NCBI RefSeq assembly: GCF_031755915.1
Contig: NC_083379.1
Coordinates: forward strand, 45,392,001 to 45,456,000
Source: Ziziphus jujuba
Taxonomy: Eukaryota; Streptophyta; Magnoliopsida; Rosales; Rhamnaceae
Length of the DNA stretch: 64,000 bases
Reading direction: 5' to 3'
In this document: one piece after another, positions 50,631 to 62,647 of the stretch
Layout: the number at the start of each line of letters is the position of its first letter
Position numbering within the stretch: position 1 is the stretch's first letter
Translations under genes and position numbers: made by a program
Notes under the pieces: generated by a model
The model's input: the letters and a program-made list of their open reading frames with translations, nothing else
The model's database searches: none
Told to the model about the DNA's origin: nothing

Positions 50631-53511
50631 TAACAGGACTCGCCCCGAGAATCCTCCCAAGACCTTCCGGGTGATCGCGTCTAGTGAAGTCCCACTGGAC
50701 AATCTCTAGAAAATATCCAATGGAACCTCACCTTAACACGTAGATAATCAAACACCAGCATTAACGTTAATACCTCAAATATATAAATATATATATAAAT
50801 AAGTTCACAACCTGCCTACTGTACTACAGATCATAACTACATACATGAATACCATGGTCTCTACTGAGTCCCATAATTAAAATCAGAGCATTCTAAGAGT
50901 GTCAACAAAGTCTATGAGTACAAATAAGTAATAAATAAGTCCAGAATATAACAATAGGTGAAGAAAAGATAAATACGGCTGCTGCAGTGAAAGGAAACAA
51001 ACGATAAGCTATACGCGAGGTAGACTGCTACTAGCTGTCTGGGCCTAGGGGAACGAATTTAAAACAATAAAACGTGAGATAAAAAATCTCAATGAGTGGC
51101 ATAGTATAATAAAAAAATAATGATTTACTTTTGAAAAATCTTTCTCTCAAAACCTCTCGTTCCACTCTTTTGAAAAGTTCTCCGTTTAAAATCATTTCAC
51201 AAAACCCAAACTTGTACCCCAATTAATATCATAAAAACCGATACTCAAAAGTATGAATGAACGATCATTGTAATATTATGAAATGTCTCAAATCATGATA
51301 TAAACATTTGAGCATAAACTATAATAATGCAGTTCCACCAAATAAATATGAAAATGCATAAATCATCACAATATTTGTAAATTAACAATATATACAAACA
51401 TATACAATGTACTATACGATGTACCAATCTATAAACCGTGGGATACACCCACCTCACGACCCTCAATATATGAATGGTGCCGTGGAAATAATAAATAACT
51501 GTCAAGATGTACTCAACCTCACGGTCCGTGGCAATAATAATCCGTTGGATGATACCAACCTCACGACACCGTGGTAATAATAATAAACTGTCGAATAAAC
51601 CCGACCTCACAGTCCGTGGTAATAATAGATAACCGTTGGATGAAACCAACCTCACGACACCGTGGTAAACCCAGTACGCGGTAATATAATATAATATAAT
51701 ACTGATCCAAGGTATTGGCATTCCATGGTACATCAATTTAAAAATAACCAATACAGTATACATGAAACAATCTTGTAAGATTATAACTATACTTTTCCAA
51801 ACAATTATCATAAATCATAATTTAACATTTAAACTTCCACCGCTTAATTAAATAGTTTAAAATCTCAAAACATCATTTCATATGAAAACCAGAAATATCA
51901 CAGTGAAATATATTTACCATAAACCAAATTTTAAGCACATAAAATTATAAAATATTTGATCGTGCTTAAAATTATATGATTTTCAATCTGGTTTCTCAAA
52001 CCAAATAGTTTCCAAAATAATTTAAAATCCCAATTTAATTACCAAAATATTTAAATACCACAAGTTCATTTATAGACCCATTAAAATTGAAAATCACTTA
52101 AAATATTATCAAAAGTCATATAAAATAATAACACATATATGCGAAAGCAAATATTTATATATGCATAAAACAACATTTCAATCAAATGATATATACGTAA
52201 AATATTTAAACCACATATATACTATACTATATACCCAAATCATTTAAAAATGATATAACCACTCATAGTACTGTAGATGCTCACGCCTGCTCCTCTACAG
52301 GATCACCTCCAGGCTCAACTCGAATGCCTGTAATATAACAAAATATTCCTCAAGCTCCAAACAACTAAACCAGAGACACTTGTATAATCCAAATGTCTCA
52401 AAATAATTTACGGTACTACAAAATTGTATAAATTGGACACCGAACAGTCCAATTATACCGCGTGTCCTTAGGACCCAGTACCCAAAATTGAGGATTTTCA
52501 CCTGAAGCCTAATATTTCGAAATTGAACCCCCAATTAAGTCCTAATATTATCTAATTTCACTAATCTAACTTCAATTCTAACCAATTTAACCACAATCGT
52601 CCAAACACAGTTCCAATTTCTCCGAAAATTAGCCAAATAATCTCAAAAATAGGAAAATTATCAAACGACCTCCAAAATTCACAAATTATAAATCAACGGA
52701 AAGCCCAAGAGACAAAAAGTTCACCAGTGGTCTTACCTTGGTCCAGTGACTCCTCCGGTGACCGGAAAATTGACGTAAAGGTTCGGCCGAACTTGAACTT
52801 GAGAGATCTCTCAAATGGTGGGGATTTTGTGCAATCTAACCACGGAAATGGACTCAGAGGGGTCGAAAATGATGGGATAGAGGTATGGGTCGAGCTGGAT
52901 TGGCTGGAAAACACAAGAAAAGAGGAGAGAGAAAATTTCCGACCATCAGGCTTCTCTGGCCCGATCTGGGCGCGTCCAGCGACTGGTGGCCGTAAAATTT
53001 TGCGGCCGAGCTCGCCTCCGTCCCCTACTCCTCTCTGGCCAACGCGTGTAGCAAGCTGGTGGCCGGAGATGGGTCAAACGGCGTAAACCCGGTTGGAGAT
53101 AAAAACGGTCGGCTTGGACCCATGGGTCTGGGGTGTTTTTCTAGAGTTTTGGAGAGAAAATGGGTATTTTTGGGCTTTTCTTCCTGTTTGGCACATTTAC
53201 AGAGGCTTATATAGAGCCTAAATCACTAACAGACAAAAATTGGGAACTGGTTTGGACACTGATATAAAACTTATGTTTAAAACTTCTCAAGACCATAACT
53301 TTTTATCCATAACTTGGAATTTGGTGTGCCGCCAGTTTGTGAACTCGTATCGACGAGATCTATACAATGGTACCTCAGTCAAACCAAAAATATTGGCTAT
53401 TAAAAAAGTCAACTTGAACCATATATTATTCACTTGGTCAAACTTGGTTAAACTTAGTCAATTTGGTCAAACTTATTTAATCATATATATTTTTTGGTAC
53501 GGGATGTTACA
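50631..53511 (-). mobile_element. Probable solo LTR (2,881 bp)
   Basis: The element is flanked by the 5-bp direct repeat GTATT (50626-50630 and 53512-53516). Read on the minus strand it begins TGTAACATCCCGTACC and ends GGGCGAGTCCTGTTA, so it starts TG and ends TA where CA is usual, probably one mutation. No second LTR, primer site, polypurine tract or polymerase gene is present. A locally GC-rich part at about 52720-53110 gives a long open frame without family resemblance. A degenerate tandem repeat with CTCACG units at 51453, 51518, 51560 and 51651 (CTCACA at 51606) lies inside. A solo LTR left by recombination between two LTRs is the simplest reading; a long-LTR Gypsy family is likely but not proven. 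Confidence 0.72.
51440..51670. repeat. Degenerate tandem repeat inside the solo LTR
   Basis: About five units, spaced mostly 42-46 bp, each contain a CCTCACG (or CCTCACA) core and a CCGTGG half-site separated by AATAATAA-type spacers. Neighbouring units alternate between two forms (CGTTGGATGA and TGTCGAATAA/TGTCAAGATG). Confidence 0.75.
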
Positions 53512-53516
53512 GTATT

Positions 53517-56500
53517 TTAGTTAGTTTTATGGGTTTTTTTTTATATATATATAAATGCATTTTTGTATTTTAGTATTTGATTTTTATTGGTATCTTTCAT
53601 TTAACTAAAATAATTAGATATCCTATAACATTGTTATTTCTACTTTAATTATCCATCCAAAATAAATTTTTGTATAATGTTCTAAAACAAAAAGTACCAT
53701 CTATATGCTATGATTCATATAATATTACTAAAAATTCGATTAACAATTCTTTTATATTGCTACTTAGTCTATTAATAATAATGTTGGGTAAATTTATGCT
53801 TTTGTAAGTATAATTACAATATTTTCTAAACTAAAAGGATACAGCATGACTTGAACACGCATTTTCAAGCATACGAGTGTATGGGGTTTATTACTAAACA
53901 AACTTTACCAAACTCTTCTATTCGTAAATAAATATAGCTCTCCTTAAAGATATTTTTTATTTTATTCTTATTTATCATAATTCAATTGTTAATAAATATA
54001 ATTTCAAAATATAATTTTTTATTCGATTTAAAAGTTAAAAGTAAAAGTTTTAATGTTAATCCTAATACGAAGAATATTATTCGAGCCGGCCAAAGAAAGA
54101 AAAACAGAAAAAAAAAATGTAGGACATGGGTTAAAAGGTCAATTTCCCTCTTCTTATTTAATTATATATTATATATGACTTCTAGAAACAAACTGAAGTT
54201 CCGTGCATGTTCTTATATTCTCAATGCGTTCGGTGAACTATTTCTCTTCTTGTATTTGTATGCGTACAACATGCTTGGAGGACACATATTGAACTTTAAT
54301 TGGCAAATGGACCTTCATTAATTACTGTAATCCTCACCAAAAAAAGAACCTTCATCAATTAAATTTTTTATTAAATAAAAAGATTAGGGGCTTCTAAAAA
54401 ATTCTAACTAATGAAAGATGACATTTCAAACATATCCACAAAATGAATATTAATATTGTTTAGCTAGGTTAATGCATACATGAAGCTCTAATTCTTCAGG
54501 TCACTTTTTTCTTTTTTGGTCAAACTCAAATCATTTGATAAAAATTTTCCGTGTAACTAAATTTGCCAATTCCGTATTTATAATTAAATACATTTGCATC
54601 GCATGAAAAGCAAAAAATAAAATAAAAATTCAAAAAGGTATTGAGAAATAAAATAAAATGCGGTCAACAATCCAGTGCATTGCGGTCAAGTCAAATACTA
54701 CTGATTAAGTACCAACTAACGTACCATTTGTCAATTGAATCCGACATATTTCTGCCCAACTTCATAAATTATACTGTAGACCGGGGATTATTCACATAAT
54801 TTAATTAGTAGTGTATTATTGGATGAAATATGATTAATTGTTTTGGACCATGTACAAGCATAAGATAAGAACAGTAAAGCTAGCCCATAAATTTCTCAAA
54901 TTTGAACGGAATCTTGAATGCCCAAACCCCAAAAAAAATCATGTTCTTAGACTGCAAACTGTAAAACTGTGTGCTTGACGAGCTAGCTAGTTATAGTTAA
55001 TTTATTCTTTTGTCTAGCTCAATCACAGTTCTATGCATCAAGTCTAATTTCTTAGAAGATAATTAATTAATTAATATCACGTTTGAAGCTTGAAAAATAA
55101 AAAGAAACATTTAGTAATTAATATGTGCAATCATTAATTTATACAGCTTTTGGGTTTAAATTTTAATATGATGCGATAAGGAATACAGTATGCTGTGCAT
55201 GTAGAAAACGGAAAGAGTAGAAAATTTTGCAAGTTAGTGAAAATGTAAATTGAAAGCAATCGACCTCATATAGAAGTAGAACCATCTTGCCATTAAAAAA
55301 ATGAAGAAAAAGAAAAAGAAAAAGAAGAAGAAGCCAGAGAACAGAACCATATAAATGCTTTTGTTCATCTAGCTATAAGATCCACATGAACTGACTGATG
55401 ATTAATTTAATATACATTACACTGACATATATATATCAGCGTACAAATATGAACAAATTAATTAATATATATAATTTACGTGCTCTAATATTATATTATA
55501 ATAATCTCTGAAACTAATCTGTTTTTAGTTATCTTCAAATTAACTACAAATTGCTATCAAATTAATGCATGCATCTCTAATTAGTACATATTACTTCACA
55601 TGCCCTGTTCTTGGTCCAAAATCCTTCTCCACTTTGTACACTTTATACCACCAGCTTATCCATTGTCTTATGCTTAGCAACAAAAAGTGGACATAAGGTA
55701 ATAAAGAAAGAAAAAGATTTCAAATAAACAATGGGTTTCAATACAAATTAAGCATATATATGATCATTATATTATAATAATATATATTTCTAAAATTCAA
55801 TTACATAAATATGCATGCATGTGATGAAGTATTTAAGAGCCATCCATGAAGAGGGTAGAGGTAGTGGGATGAATATATAGGAGTTATGAACAAAATGAGA
55901 AGGATCCGAATTCAATTTGAAAGCAGCTTTTGTCTTATCAAATGAAGAAAGAGATAGTATTTTGGTGAAACATACAGGTGAATGGGGTTTTAATTATGAG
56001 TTTTCCAATATCTTCAATTGGTACTATGACAAGGACAAACGACCCTTTGATGTTTGGCTCATCATATTATATGCTTTGGTCTCTTCGGCTAACCATAAAT
56101 CCTCACATCATTCTACATGTTTAATTCAAAGTATATATTATACATAGATAGTGCACCCATGTGAGATGTGAATAATATTCTTGCATCATAATAAGAAATT
56201 GGGACCATTTAGTACGTGCTATGTTGCTTCCTTATTCATGGAGAAGATCCATAGCTTCAGCCTTTTGGATTCCATACTCAGTGCCAAGTGCTACTCCTTT
56301 TCGACAAACACATTAGACACTATAGCATGGTTAGGTTTTTTCTCCTTTTTCTTCTTTTTGGAAAAATAAAAATAGAAAAGTACTTCGATTTGGACAGCTT
56401 TTTAGCTTATGTAAATCTTGTTATTTTTTGGCACAATAAAATCTCCCTAATGTAGAATGATGTGCAACCGAATAACGTTAATTAGAGAAAGATAAATAAA

Positions 56501-57150
56501 TGTATTTTCCAATATTTTTTTAATTTTACTTTTGATGAGTTTGATATATGATAATGTAGCAAAAATAAATAAATAAATAAAAAGCATTTCCTCTTTCCCA
56601 TGATATGTTGTCGTCTTTCTTTTTCTTTTTTTTTTTTTTGGGTCATTCATCATAGAGTGTTTACATAGTTTACCATCTTTACCAACTTTTTTCTTTATTT
56701 TTATTTTCTTAAAACAAACTTCAAAATATTTTCTCTCTCTAATGATCTCTATTACATTTTTTTTGCCCACTTTTCCTCTAGTGGGTAAGATGCTCAATTA
56801 AACTAATAAACATCATAAATATTAAAAATTTTAATTGGTTAGACTTTTGTAGTTGATATTCAACACAAGATCCTAATCTAATAATGAAATACCAAAAAAT
56901 TCAAATATGATAATCCTTATTTCTGAATAGATTGTATTTGTTTCTTTATTGGAGCTAGATTTTTTTTTCTCTTTTTTTCTTTTTTAATATCTCTGGTGCA
57001 TCCCACAATTTCAAAGATTACGGATTGAGTTAATTAAACAATTAATCAAGGAATTAGGATTGTATAAAATAAGATTAATTGCAACAAATCCTGTTTTAAT
57101 CTAATTTAATCAGAAATATCGTTACACAGTCCACGGAGACACAGTTACCA
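53517..57150. other. Intergenic region before the IAA15-type gene
   Basis: No gene recognised. AT-rich with simple repeats. The longest frames (53986-54321 and 55917-56147) do not resemble known families, the second has no ATG start, and neither has a clear promoter. Poly-T runs occur near 56625-56640. Confidence 0.5.
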
Positions 57151-57180
57151 GTGAGAAGTTTCAACTGTAAATCCGCAGGC

Positions 57181-57212
57181 GGAAATCGACATGTTCTCCA
57201 CGTGTCGGTCGG
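57181..57212. promoter_or_regulatory. G-box overlapping an auxin-response-type hexamer
   Basis: CACGTG (57199-57204) overlaps TGTCGG (57203-57208), a high-affinity ARF-binding hexamer. A second hexamer in opposite orientation, TCGACA (reverse complement TGTCGA), lies at 57186-57191, leaving 11 bp between the two. The site is about 1.2 kb upstream of the IAA15-type ATG in locally GC-richer DNA. Function is inferred from motif knowledge only. Confidence 0.4.
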
Positions 57213-58426
57213 CGAATAAACTAAAAAAACTATAACATTTTAGGGTCGTAACACGTTACAGACAAACCAACACGGTCACATGGGCTGTATAATGGGACCC
57301 ACGTTTTTACTTTATTATAGTTAAAAAATATATATATTCTTATATATATTTATATATATACACTTTTTTTTTTTTTTTTTTGAATTATGTATTTGAGTTG
57401 GTTTAATTTTTAATTTTGCCCTTGGCACATGGACTCTCAAAAAGTTGACTTGTACTTAAAGGACCTTGACATGTGGGTCCCAAACACCCTTTTTTGTTCT
57501 GATTGTTCACCTTCCATACACGAGCACCCACTTTTATTACCACCAACACCAATAACTTAAAAGTAAAAAAAACATATTATCATTACTATTTTTTGGACAA
57601 CTCTTTGTAAATCAATAGTTCTATCAAGCTTAAACTATTTATTATTAACCCAAAAAAAAAAAAAAGCTTAAACTACTGTGAATTCTAAAAGCTTTTAAAA
57701 ATAGACGTCTTATGTAATTTATTTATTTATTTTTATTTTTTTTTGTGACTGAGTTGATAAACTTTACAAATTTTTAAAGTGAGGAGGTGGCTTATAACTT
57801 GGTATGCTCTCACATCTTCATAAATTGACACATTCTTTTTTATTTTAGATTAGAAATTGATGTAATGAATAAAAATAAATTTATAAATTTTTAACTCTAA
57901 TAATTGGCTATATATGACAATATTGCTACACAATGCAAAACTAGAGTCCAAAACTATTTCAAGCAAATCAAACCACAAAAAAAGTATATAAGAAAGAGAT
58001 CCAAAGGTGTAAGATTTAGTCAATTATTTATTATTATTATTATTATTTTTTTTAAACCATGCGGAAACTTCTAGGTTGCGCACAAGATGTTAAATTGGAT
58101 TGATGAAATGTAAAAGTGAAATTGTTGCCTCCCAATTTAACCAAAAGGAAAAAGATGAAAAATAAAGTACGTGGGGTCCAAACTTTCAAGCATTCAAATA
58201 AATCAAACCTCTGCTGCCAATCCACGTGTCCAAATGGAAATGGCAGAATTATGTTGCCGGCCAAACACTGCCCTCCTCTTCCTTCATATATATATATATA
58301 TATATATATACTCATAAGTAGTGGAGCAAAGCCAAATTTAAGTTTTGGTTTTCAATTACAATACTTGCTTTCTCAATCACAAAGCATTGTCAATTTGGCA
58401 AAACGTTAAAAGTACCCAAAACAAAA
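57213..58426 (+). promoter_or_regulatory. Upstream region and leader of the IAA15-type gene
   Basis: Several poly-T and A-rich runs. A TATATATA tract at about 58286-58311 lies 115-140 bp before the ATG and is the most likely core promoter. A further G-box-like CCACGTGTCC is at about 58222-58231. No coding sequence. Confidence 0.45.
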
Positions 58427-58939
58427 ATGTCATCGGAAAATGGGAAACTTGACTCGCCGGAGTCCGAAGACACGAAATTGACCTTAGGGTTGCCCGGTGA
58501 GTCATCGAAAGCTGCCGGGACTAAACGTGGATTCTCGGGGACCATAGATCTTAATCTTGGGAGCTCAAGATATCATCAGGAGGATCACCATGGTAATTAC
58601 GATGACCACCATGATGATGGAGCCAATATAGACTTGGGAATGGCGGCTAAACCTTCTGCGGCAAAGTAAGATTTTCGAAATACTAAGTTTAACTTGTTTG
58701 TTTTGTACATTATTTTGCTAGTTAAAACCAAAATTATTCTAAAAATTTGGATCTTTCCATATATTAAACTACAACCCGGTACCACTGAAGCTTGAAGAAT
58801 TTGTGAAAGGTGTATTTAAAATTGGATTATATACCTTAACATAGGAAGAACTTTTTTTCCAAAAACATTTTGAGAAAACACAAATAATCAAAAGACAAGC
58901 ATATCATTAATATTGTTGCATTATTTATTCATATGATGC

Positions 58940-58970
<31 letters not shown>

Positions 58971-59871
58971 TGTTGTTGATCTGCAGGGCACAAGTGGTGG
59001 GGTGGCCACCGGTGAGAGTGTCAAGGAGGAATACGAAAAGGAGCTGCAAATACGTGAAAGTAGCGGTAGATGGAGCTCCATATCTGAGAAAAGTGGATCT
59101 CCAAATGTACAATACCTATCACCAGCTCTTGACTGCTCTTGAGGACATGTTTTCTTGCTTCACCATCCGTAAGTTTCATTAATTATTTCATATTCATTTT
59201 TTTTTTTTTGATTTATTAATTTTGAATCATACATATATATAAATTAATTTTTAATATATGGTAACAAATTCTAATTACTTAATAAAATGATTGTGATCAT
59301 GAAGTACAGGTAATTATTTGAACGAGAGGAAGATGATGGACCCGGTAAATGGAATGGAATACGTTCCGACTTATGAGGACAAAGACGGTGACTGGATGCT
59401 TGTTGGAGATGTACCATGGAAGTAAGTCATTTTTATTTTCATTTTTCTTTCTTTCTTTTTTTATTTTTATTTTTATTTTTCTCCCTAAATTAGTCTAGCC
59501 ATATATATATTTCTTAATATAATTAATATTCTTTTTTTTTTTTCTTTACCTAGCAGAATGTTCGTTGAATCATGCAAGCGGCTACGGTTGATGAAAAGCT
59601 CAGAAGCAATTGGGTTAGGTAATTAATTATTATTCATAGAGGCTAGTTTCACAACTTTTATTTTTATTTTTTTGGTTGTAGCAAAATAAATAAATAAATA
59701 AAAAAGAGGCAACAATTTTTTACTAAGTAGTAATTAAGTGTGTTTTATAAATTATAGTAGAGTGGTAAATCTATAGTTGTATACGTATTAAGTTTTGTAT
59801 TTGTATGTTGATGTGCAGCTCCATGTACACCCCCCAAAAGGACAAGCACGACTCCAAAGAAACATTTATAA
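58427..59871 (+). CDS. IAA15: Aux/IAA auxin-response repressor, IAA15 type
   Basis: Five exons: 58427-58665, 58987-59168, 59310-59421, 59557-59618 and 59819-59871, giving 215 residues; all phases agree. Domain I has the EAR motif [10 protein letters not shown] near residue 17-26, followed by a KR pair. Residues 45-65 are rich in His, Asp and Tyr. Domain II is [14 protein letters not shown], an intact degron. The PB1 domain runs from [18 protein letters not shown] to [19 protein letters not shown] and [15 protein letters not shown]. The short C-terminal tail [17 protein letters not shown] is basic and encoded by its own exon. The exon 4 acceptor has two choices (CTAG or TAGCAG); TAGCAG gives the conserved PWKMFVESC. 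Resemblance to Arabidopsis IAA15 and its position beside glycerate kinase support the name. It should bind ARFs and be degraded with auxin. Confidence 0.88.
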
Positions 59872-61765
59872 TGGATGAGGTATATAGAAATGATGGATAT
59901 GTGTACAGGAGCTGTTTCCTTCATTTCATTTGTTGGGTTGTCCGGAACTGATCTTGATCAGATATTTCACAAAACGAATTTACAGTTACCCAAAATAAGA
60001 GATGCTATTCCTTGTAACTATACATCTCTATGTTGTAAGGTATATATATAGATTAGTAGAAAAAATTTGTTGTTGGAGGCCACTTTTTCTCTTATATGTA
60101 CGTGGTGTAATTGGCATACTTTTCTTTTTTAGATTTTAGTGTTCTCTAATATTAATTTTTTTATGAATCTGTAATATACTCAAACATATATGAGACCTTG
60201 ACTTTTTGTCATTGGTAGTTGTGCTCTATAAGAACATGTAGGATATTTAGCTTCAATAACGTTCAGTTAATGTGATAATTCAAAAATTAAAAATTTCTAA
60301 ACCAATATATAATATATCCATCGAATTTGGATTAATTTGGTGCATGGTCATGATTTTCACGTTCCATCCTTTTTCGTTTAAGATTTAGAAAAAAAGGGGA
60401 ACAGAAATCCTCTCTCTTTTTTTTTTTTTTTTTTTGGGGGGTGGGGGGACACGGTTGGGGAAGCAAAGAAATATGACAAATTTTTATATGGATGGTGTTA
60501 GAATATTTTTTCTATCCTATTTATAAATCAATCATACTCAACATAAACTTCAATATAACTAACTAAACTCGATCCTATCATTTTATGTATATTTACACAT
60601 CACAAACTGATTAAATTTATTTGATATACACTTGCAATGCGAGTAAAATGTAGGGACTCAAATTTATTTTCTATAAAACTCCACACATAAATATATTCTT
60701 TCGTAAATATATTGGATACTACTAGCTATTTTATTCTCCGGATGTAGGCAAAGAAATTAATTTATTTAAGAAATTAGAAATTGCTTTTTATAGTTTCCAA
60801 CTATTCTTTGAACTTCTTTTCCCTTTCAGCTCACAATATTCTTTAACAGAAAACTTATTCGCTTCACTACCCAAATCATATAAACTCCCGATCCAAATAT
60901 TTTGGTAGACATAAGGAATTTCCAATTTTACATCTTTGTTATTCAAATATTTTGTGTTTAGACTGTTGGGCTTCCCATTAACAACAATGGGTCAGTCAGG
61001 GTCAAGTTACGAATGCTCCATTAGTTGAGATCCAGTCATTGTTCTTCAACTACGTTTGCATCCCAAAGCCCAATAGCCCAACAAAAAGCCCAGGTTTTCC
61101 CCGGGTAGCCTTGGGAGGAGGGAAAGAAGCAGTGGTTTTCTAGGAATGGTAATACAGGGTAGGATAGGATTGTCTGTCTTTGGTACAATAAGAATCTTCA
61201 TCGGTATCATATTTTGCCATTTTGTAGCTATATATATTCTTAGTTGAAATGATAAATATTTGCAGCCATTAGAGAATTTAAAAGCAGGCAGAAAATTATA
61301 AAAAAGTAAAAACCTAGGTTCATAGGAAAATTTGCTGGCTTCCTTGGACTCATTAAGCTAATCAGCAATATTAATTGAATCAAAGGACTTCAAACCTATC
61401 TAGCACATAAAAGTGAAGGGATAAAAATCCTTCAATCTATGACCATCCAATAAGCATCCCCACTTTGAAAAGTTCAGTTTTTATGACCATATGCTAACAC
61501 TTTACTAGTTATAGATGCAATTTCAATATGGAAACATTTAAAGCAACCATGTGGGAAGCATGGTTACTGTAGCTTGCTGCTTTATGTTCGTTAGAAAGAA
61601 GGAATTCAAGAAAAAGAGACTTTCCTACTTCCCTCTCAACAACCAATTCATAATAAATGCATCTTCTTTTCCACCTATATATTATATTGTACTGAAAGAT
61701 GCTATGTGAATTATGAAAGTGTTTTTCCAATCAGCCTCTCAATCAAGCATTCAAGAAACAGAAAG
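59872..61765. other. 3' flank of the IAA15-type gene and intergenic DNA
   Basis: 3' UTR of the IAA15-type gene, then AT-rich DNA with a T/G run at 60417-60448. A GC-richer piece at about 60965-61140 (GTTGGGCTTCCC..., CCCGGGTAGCC) may be a promoter or TE scrap. No gene is recognised. The last 100-200 bp should contain the promoter of the CYSTM gene. Confidence 0.45.
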
Positions 61766-62031
61766 ATGAGTAGTGAAGCACCAGCACACCAACAAATGTC
61801 CTACTATGACCACGTCCAGAAACGCCATGACGAGAAAGGTTGCCTTTATGCCTGGTCTGTCTTTCTTTTCATCTAAACCTCAAATTTAACAACAACAAAA
61901 AATTCCCCCCCTCTGTTTCTTTTTCTTTTATATGTCAATTTTGATGCAGGCTGTTCACGTTGTGTTGCTGCTGTTGCTGCTACGAGACTTGCGAATGCTG
62001 CTTAGATGGGGTCTGCTGTTGCTGTTCTTAG
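61766..62031 (+). CDS. CYSTM-type cysteine-rich transmembrane peptide
   Basis: A small two-exon gene: exons 61766-61854 and 61950-62031 encode 56 residues. The intron starts GTCTGT after GCCTG and ends GATGCAG; this splice joins the conserved KGCLYAWLFTL to a cysteine run. The N-terminal half is polar ([15 protein letters not shown]). The C-terminal half has 14 Cys in all, six consecutive at CCCCCC, then [20 protein letters not shown] proteins are short tail-anchored peptides found across eukaryotes and linked to stress tolerance and metal or redox balance. Another donor at GAAAG|GTTGCC would give an unrelated frame and is less likely. Each exon on its own is shorter than most gene finders accept. 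Family is fairly sure; function is not shown by sequence. Confidence 0.8.
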
Positions 62032-62647
62032 ATTTCTTTCATTCCTATACTAAATTTATTGGTTTTGGAACCAAGTTTCTTGTTTCATGAAAACTTTCTT
62101 AAAAGAAAAAATTCGATGTGAACAGAGTCTTTCAATCCCAAGGCCTTTTTTTATTTTTTATTTTTTATTTTTGCTATTTAGTTGATTGTTGTACCCATGT
62201 ATCAAACTGCCTCTAATGAGCAAACAAGTTTGGGACATTGATCTTGGTGAATAATCGATAATGAGTTTATTGAAGGTTATTGGCAATAATTGATCCTTTA
62301 CACAATTACATTTACAATTATAATTATCTCCTCAATTTCAATTTGATATCAAGAATCCATCTCTAGGTTTTTTTAGCAGTAAGCCTTGGATTACATAGAT
62401 GAAAGCTATAAAGCCAGCATCCGTTTACAAGTAACATCATAATATATACTTTAACACCCTAAAAAGAATTGAAATTGGTGGCCTAGAAAAAGAAAATTTT
62501 ACATTTGAAGATATCTGCTAAACAGTCATTTACATTGACTTTCCCTGATCGTTGATACTCTTTAAAACCAGTCTCCTATGCATATTTCATCTTCAGGAAG
62601 TCAAAATTGGGCTCCATGGCAAGCTTGTATCCGAAATCATGAATCAC
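62032..62647. other. Convergent 3' flanks of the CYSTM and glycerate kinase genes
   Basis: The CYSTM gene (plus) and glycerate kinase (minus) converge here. The stretch should contain both 3' UTRs. No other feature is seen. Confidence 0.5.

Noticed and set aside
51440..51670. Regularly spaced repeats that could look like a CRISPR array
   Set aside because: Units are degenerate, spacing varies, the intervening sequence is repeated rather than unique, and this is plant nuclear DNA.
51293..51811. 172-residue minus-strand open frame
   Set aside because: It is created by the CTCACG tandem repeat inside the solo LTR; the repeated residues mirror the DNA repeat and no domain is seen.
52727..53086. 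119-residue open frame, locally GC-rich, starting MVLPWSSD
   Set aside because: It lies wholly inside the probable solo LTR, resembles no protein family, and shows only low-complexity Pro/Ser/Arg composition.
55917..56369. Two adjacent short frames (76 and 62 residues) upstream of the IAA15-type gene
   Set aside because: The first starts at TTG, neither matches a family, and no splice structure joins them convincingly.
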